64,000 nucleotides of DNA from Azospirillum lipoferum 4B (GTDB taxonomy: Bacteria; Pseudomonadota; Alphaproteobacteria; Azospirillales; Azospirillaceae). A program made the translations under genes and the position numbers. Positions 62,621 to 64,000 of the stretch are shown in pieces. Under the pieces are notes generated by a model, which saw only the letters and a program-made list of their open reading frames with translations, searched no databases and was not told the DNA's origin. The stretch's first letter is position 1; each line of letters starts with the position of its first letter. The stretch is taken from contig NC_016585.1 in assembly GCF_000283655.1 (NCBI RefSeq), forward strand, positions 129,001 to 193,000, written 5' to 3'.

Positions 62621-64000
62621 CCTCGCGATGCGGGCGCCCAGACAAGCGTCCGCCCGCCTGCTTTGGCTGTGGCGTTCGATGGCGAGCCGCCTGGTGCTGC
62701 TCACCGTCGTCTTCGTCGCCGTGCCGGTCCTGCTCTACGACCAGTTCCAGCGCGCCGACGAGGCCTCGCAGCAGCTCCTGCTGAAGAGCGCCCAGCGCCA
62801 GGGCGAGCTGATCGCCCGCGCTCTCGAACCGGAGCTTCTGGGCGTCGACCGCACGGCGCTGCCCAGCCTCAGCAGCGCGCTGGCCCGCTACGGCGACGAC
62901 CGCACCCGGCTGAAGCTGCTGGTGCGGCCGCGCGTGGCGGCCACCGGGACCGCGGCGGTCAGGACCGGACCGGAACCCTTCTTCTATGTCGCGGCGGCGC
63001 CCAGCCTGTCGACTACCGACATCGATGCCGAACGGCGCCTGCTGCTCGAACAGGGGGTGCTGGACCGGCTGGGGTCGAGCTGCGCCGGCAACTCCACGTT
63101 GGCGATGCGCGTTCCCCATGCCGAAGGCGGGGAGGAGGTGCTGTCCTCCATCACCCCGATCAAGACCAGTTTCGGCTGCTGGGCGCTGGTGACCAGCCAC
63201 GCCACCGAAGCCTACATCTCCTCCTCCATCGGCCGTCCCTATTGGAGCACGCCGGCGGTCCAGGCCGCCGCGGCGATCTATCTGGCGATGGCGGCGCTGG
63301 TGCTGGCGGTGCTCGCCGGCATCTGGCGCAACCTGAACCGCTTCGGCGATCTGGCCCGCCGCATCGTCGGCGGCGAGGATACCCCCGACCATCAGGACCG
63401 CAGCGCCTCCTTCGCCGCACGCAACACCGTGCCGGAACTGGCCGGGGTGGCGGAGGATTTCGACCGTCTCGTTTCCACCCTGCGCGACAGCGCCCAGTCG
63501 CTGCGCCGCGCGGCGGAGGACAACGCCCACGCCTTCAAGACGCCGATCGCCGTCATCCGCCAGTCGGTGGAGCCGCTGCGTCGCGCCCTGCCGGCGGAGA
63601 ACGCCCGCAGCCAGCGCGCGCTGACGATGATCGAGAAGTCGCTGGACAAGCTGGACGGCCTCGTCTCCTTCGCCCGCCGCATGGACGAGGCGGCGGCCGA
63701 CCTGCTGGCGCCTGCGCGCCGCCGCGTCGACCTGTCATCGCTGGTGGAGCGGATGGCCGGCGGTTATACCGGCCTGCTGGCTGAACAGCGCCTGCACATG
63801 CGCTCGCGCATCGATGCCGGGCTGGTGGTGCGGGCCAGCGAGGAGACGCTGGAGACCATCGTCGAGAATCTGGTGGAGAACGCCGTCAGCTTCTCGCCGG
63901 CCGATTCCGCCGTCAGCGTCCGCCTGACCCGCAACGGCCGCTGGGCCGAGCTGGTGGTGGACGACGAAGGGCCGGGCGTCGATCCCGCCAACCTGGAGCG
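62601..64000 (+). CDS. chvG: ChvG-type sensor histidine kinase (cut by window end)
   Basis: An open frame from the ATG at 62601 to the window edge, giving 466 codons without a stop. A first TM segment (about residues 31-46), a periplasmic domain (about 50-210) and a second TM (about 215-235) are followed by HAMP-like and HisKA regions. The phospho-acceptor is His310 in DNAHAFKTPIAVIR, with the Phe-Lys variant of the H box seen in ChvG-like kinases. The N box ENLVENAVSFSPA and the G1 box DDEGPGVDP are visible before the sequence ends. It overlaps chvI by 20 bases, so translation is coupled. It senses envelope or acid signals and phosphorylates ChvI. Confidence 0.85.
   Translation, partial: MALLPSDLAMRAPRQASARLLWLWRSMASRLVLLTVVFVAVPVLLYDQFQRADEASQQLLLKSAQRQGELIARALEPELLGVDRTALPSLSSALARYGDDRTRLKLLVRPRVAATGTAAVRTGPEPFFYVAAAPSLSTTDIDAERRLLLEQGVLDRLGSSCAGNSTLAMRVPHAEGGEEVLSSITPIKTSFGCWALVTSHATEAYISSSIGRPYWSTPAVQAAAAIYLAMAALVLAVLAGIWRNLNRFGDLARRIVGGEDTPDHQDRSASFAARNTVPELAGVAEDFDRLVSTLRDSAQSLRRAAEDNAHAFKTPIAVIRQSVEPLRRALPAENARSQRALTMIEKSLDKLDGLVSFARRMDEAAADLLAPARRRVDLSSLVERMAGGYTGLLAEQRLHMRSRIDAGLVVRASEETLETIVENLVENAVSFSPADSAVSVRLTRNGRWAELVVDDEGPGVDPANLE

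Overview
The window is high-GC DNA with GC-rich third codon positions. A ChvI/ChvG two-component pair, a DUF4347/LEPR-type giant adhesin, and IS3, IS5, IS110 and IS1182 elements suggest an alphaproteobacterium of the Rhodospirillales/Azospirillum type. This assignment is inference from gene content. No rRNA, intact tRNA or CRISPR array was seen.

Layout. (1) 0.4-4.3 kb: ordinary cargo, comprising a membrane protein, an XRE regulator and an exported trio (thioredoxin-like, CAP-domain protein with four 41-residue repeats, rhodanese-like lipoprotein). (2) 4.9-11.2 kb: a mobilisation module with a MobF relaxase-helicase and small partner on the minus strand, diverging from a TraK/TraL/TraM-like trio across a candidate oriT. 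(3) 11.5-19.9 kb: a tight five-gene plus-strand operon. Its genes encode a PP2C-NERD-pseudokinase fusion, an active-looking Ser/Thr kinase, an SF1 (Upf1/Dna2-like) helicase with a long N-terminal extension, an unrecognised protein with a possible winged helix, and a CorA-shaped membrane protein. I recognise no named system with this gene set, so it is the main candidate for an undescribed, probably antiphage, system. (4) 20.2-34.6 kb: a complete BREX type 1-like operon on the minus strand (brxA-brxB-brxC-pglX-AIPR-pglZ-brxL), with an AIPR-family gene inserted between pglX and pglZ and a compositional mosaic inside pglX. (5) 35.3-37.6 kb: a large tyrosine recombinase. Blocks 2-5 look like a mobilisable defence island.

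(6) 38.2-40.7 kb: a graveyard holding a Wadjet jetD C-terminal relic fused to an IS1182-type transposase fragment and a 5'-truncated IS110 transposase. (7) 40.7-54.7 kb: two 1,324-bp IS3-family copies with identical transposase proteins, in inverted orientation, bracket a roughly 3,335-residue adhesin and a broken TolC-like gene. The right copy sits in a decayed IS5-type transposase with a CAC target duplication. (8) 55.2-58.1 kb: an OmpR-type regulator and a 7TMR-DISM sensor kinase, followed by a frameshifted IS110. (9) 60.0-64 kb: a 57-residue membrane protein, a candidate small RNA or small ORF with a strong terminator, a lipoprotein, chvI, and chvG cut by the window edge.

How the parts may work together (inference): BREX blocks phage replication using the PglX methylation mark. 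The neighbouring kinase/phosphatase/nuclease/helicase operon resembles the PglW (NERD-kinase) idea of BREX type 2 but is built as a separate convergent unit. The relaxase module and the recombinase would let the island move. The adhesin was probably exported by a type I system whose outer-membrane gene is now destroyed by an IS.
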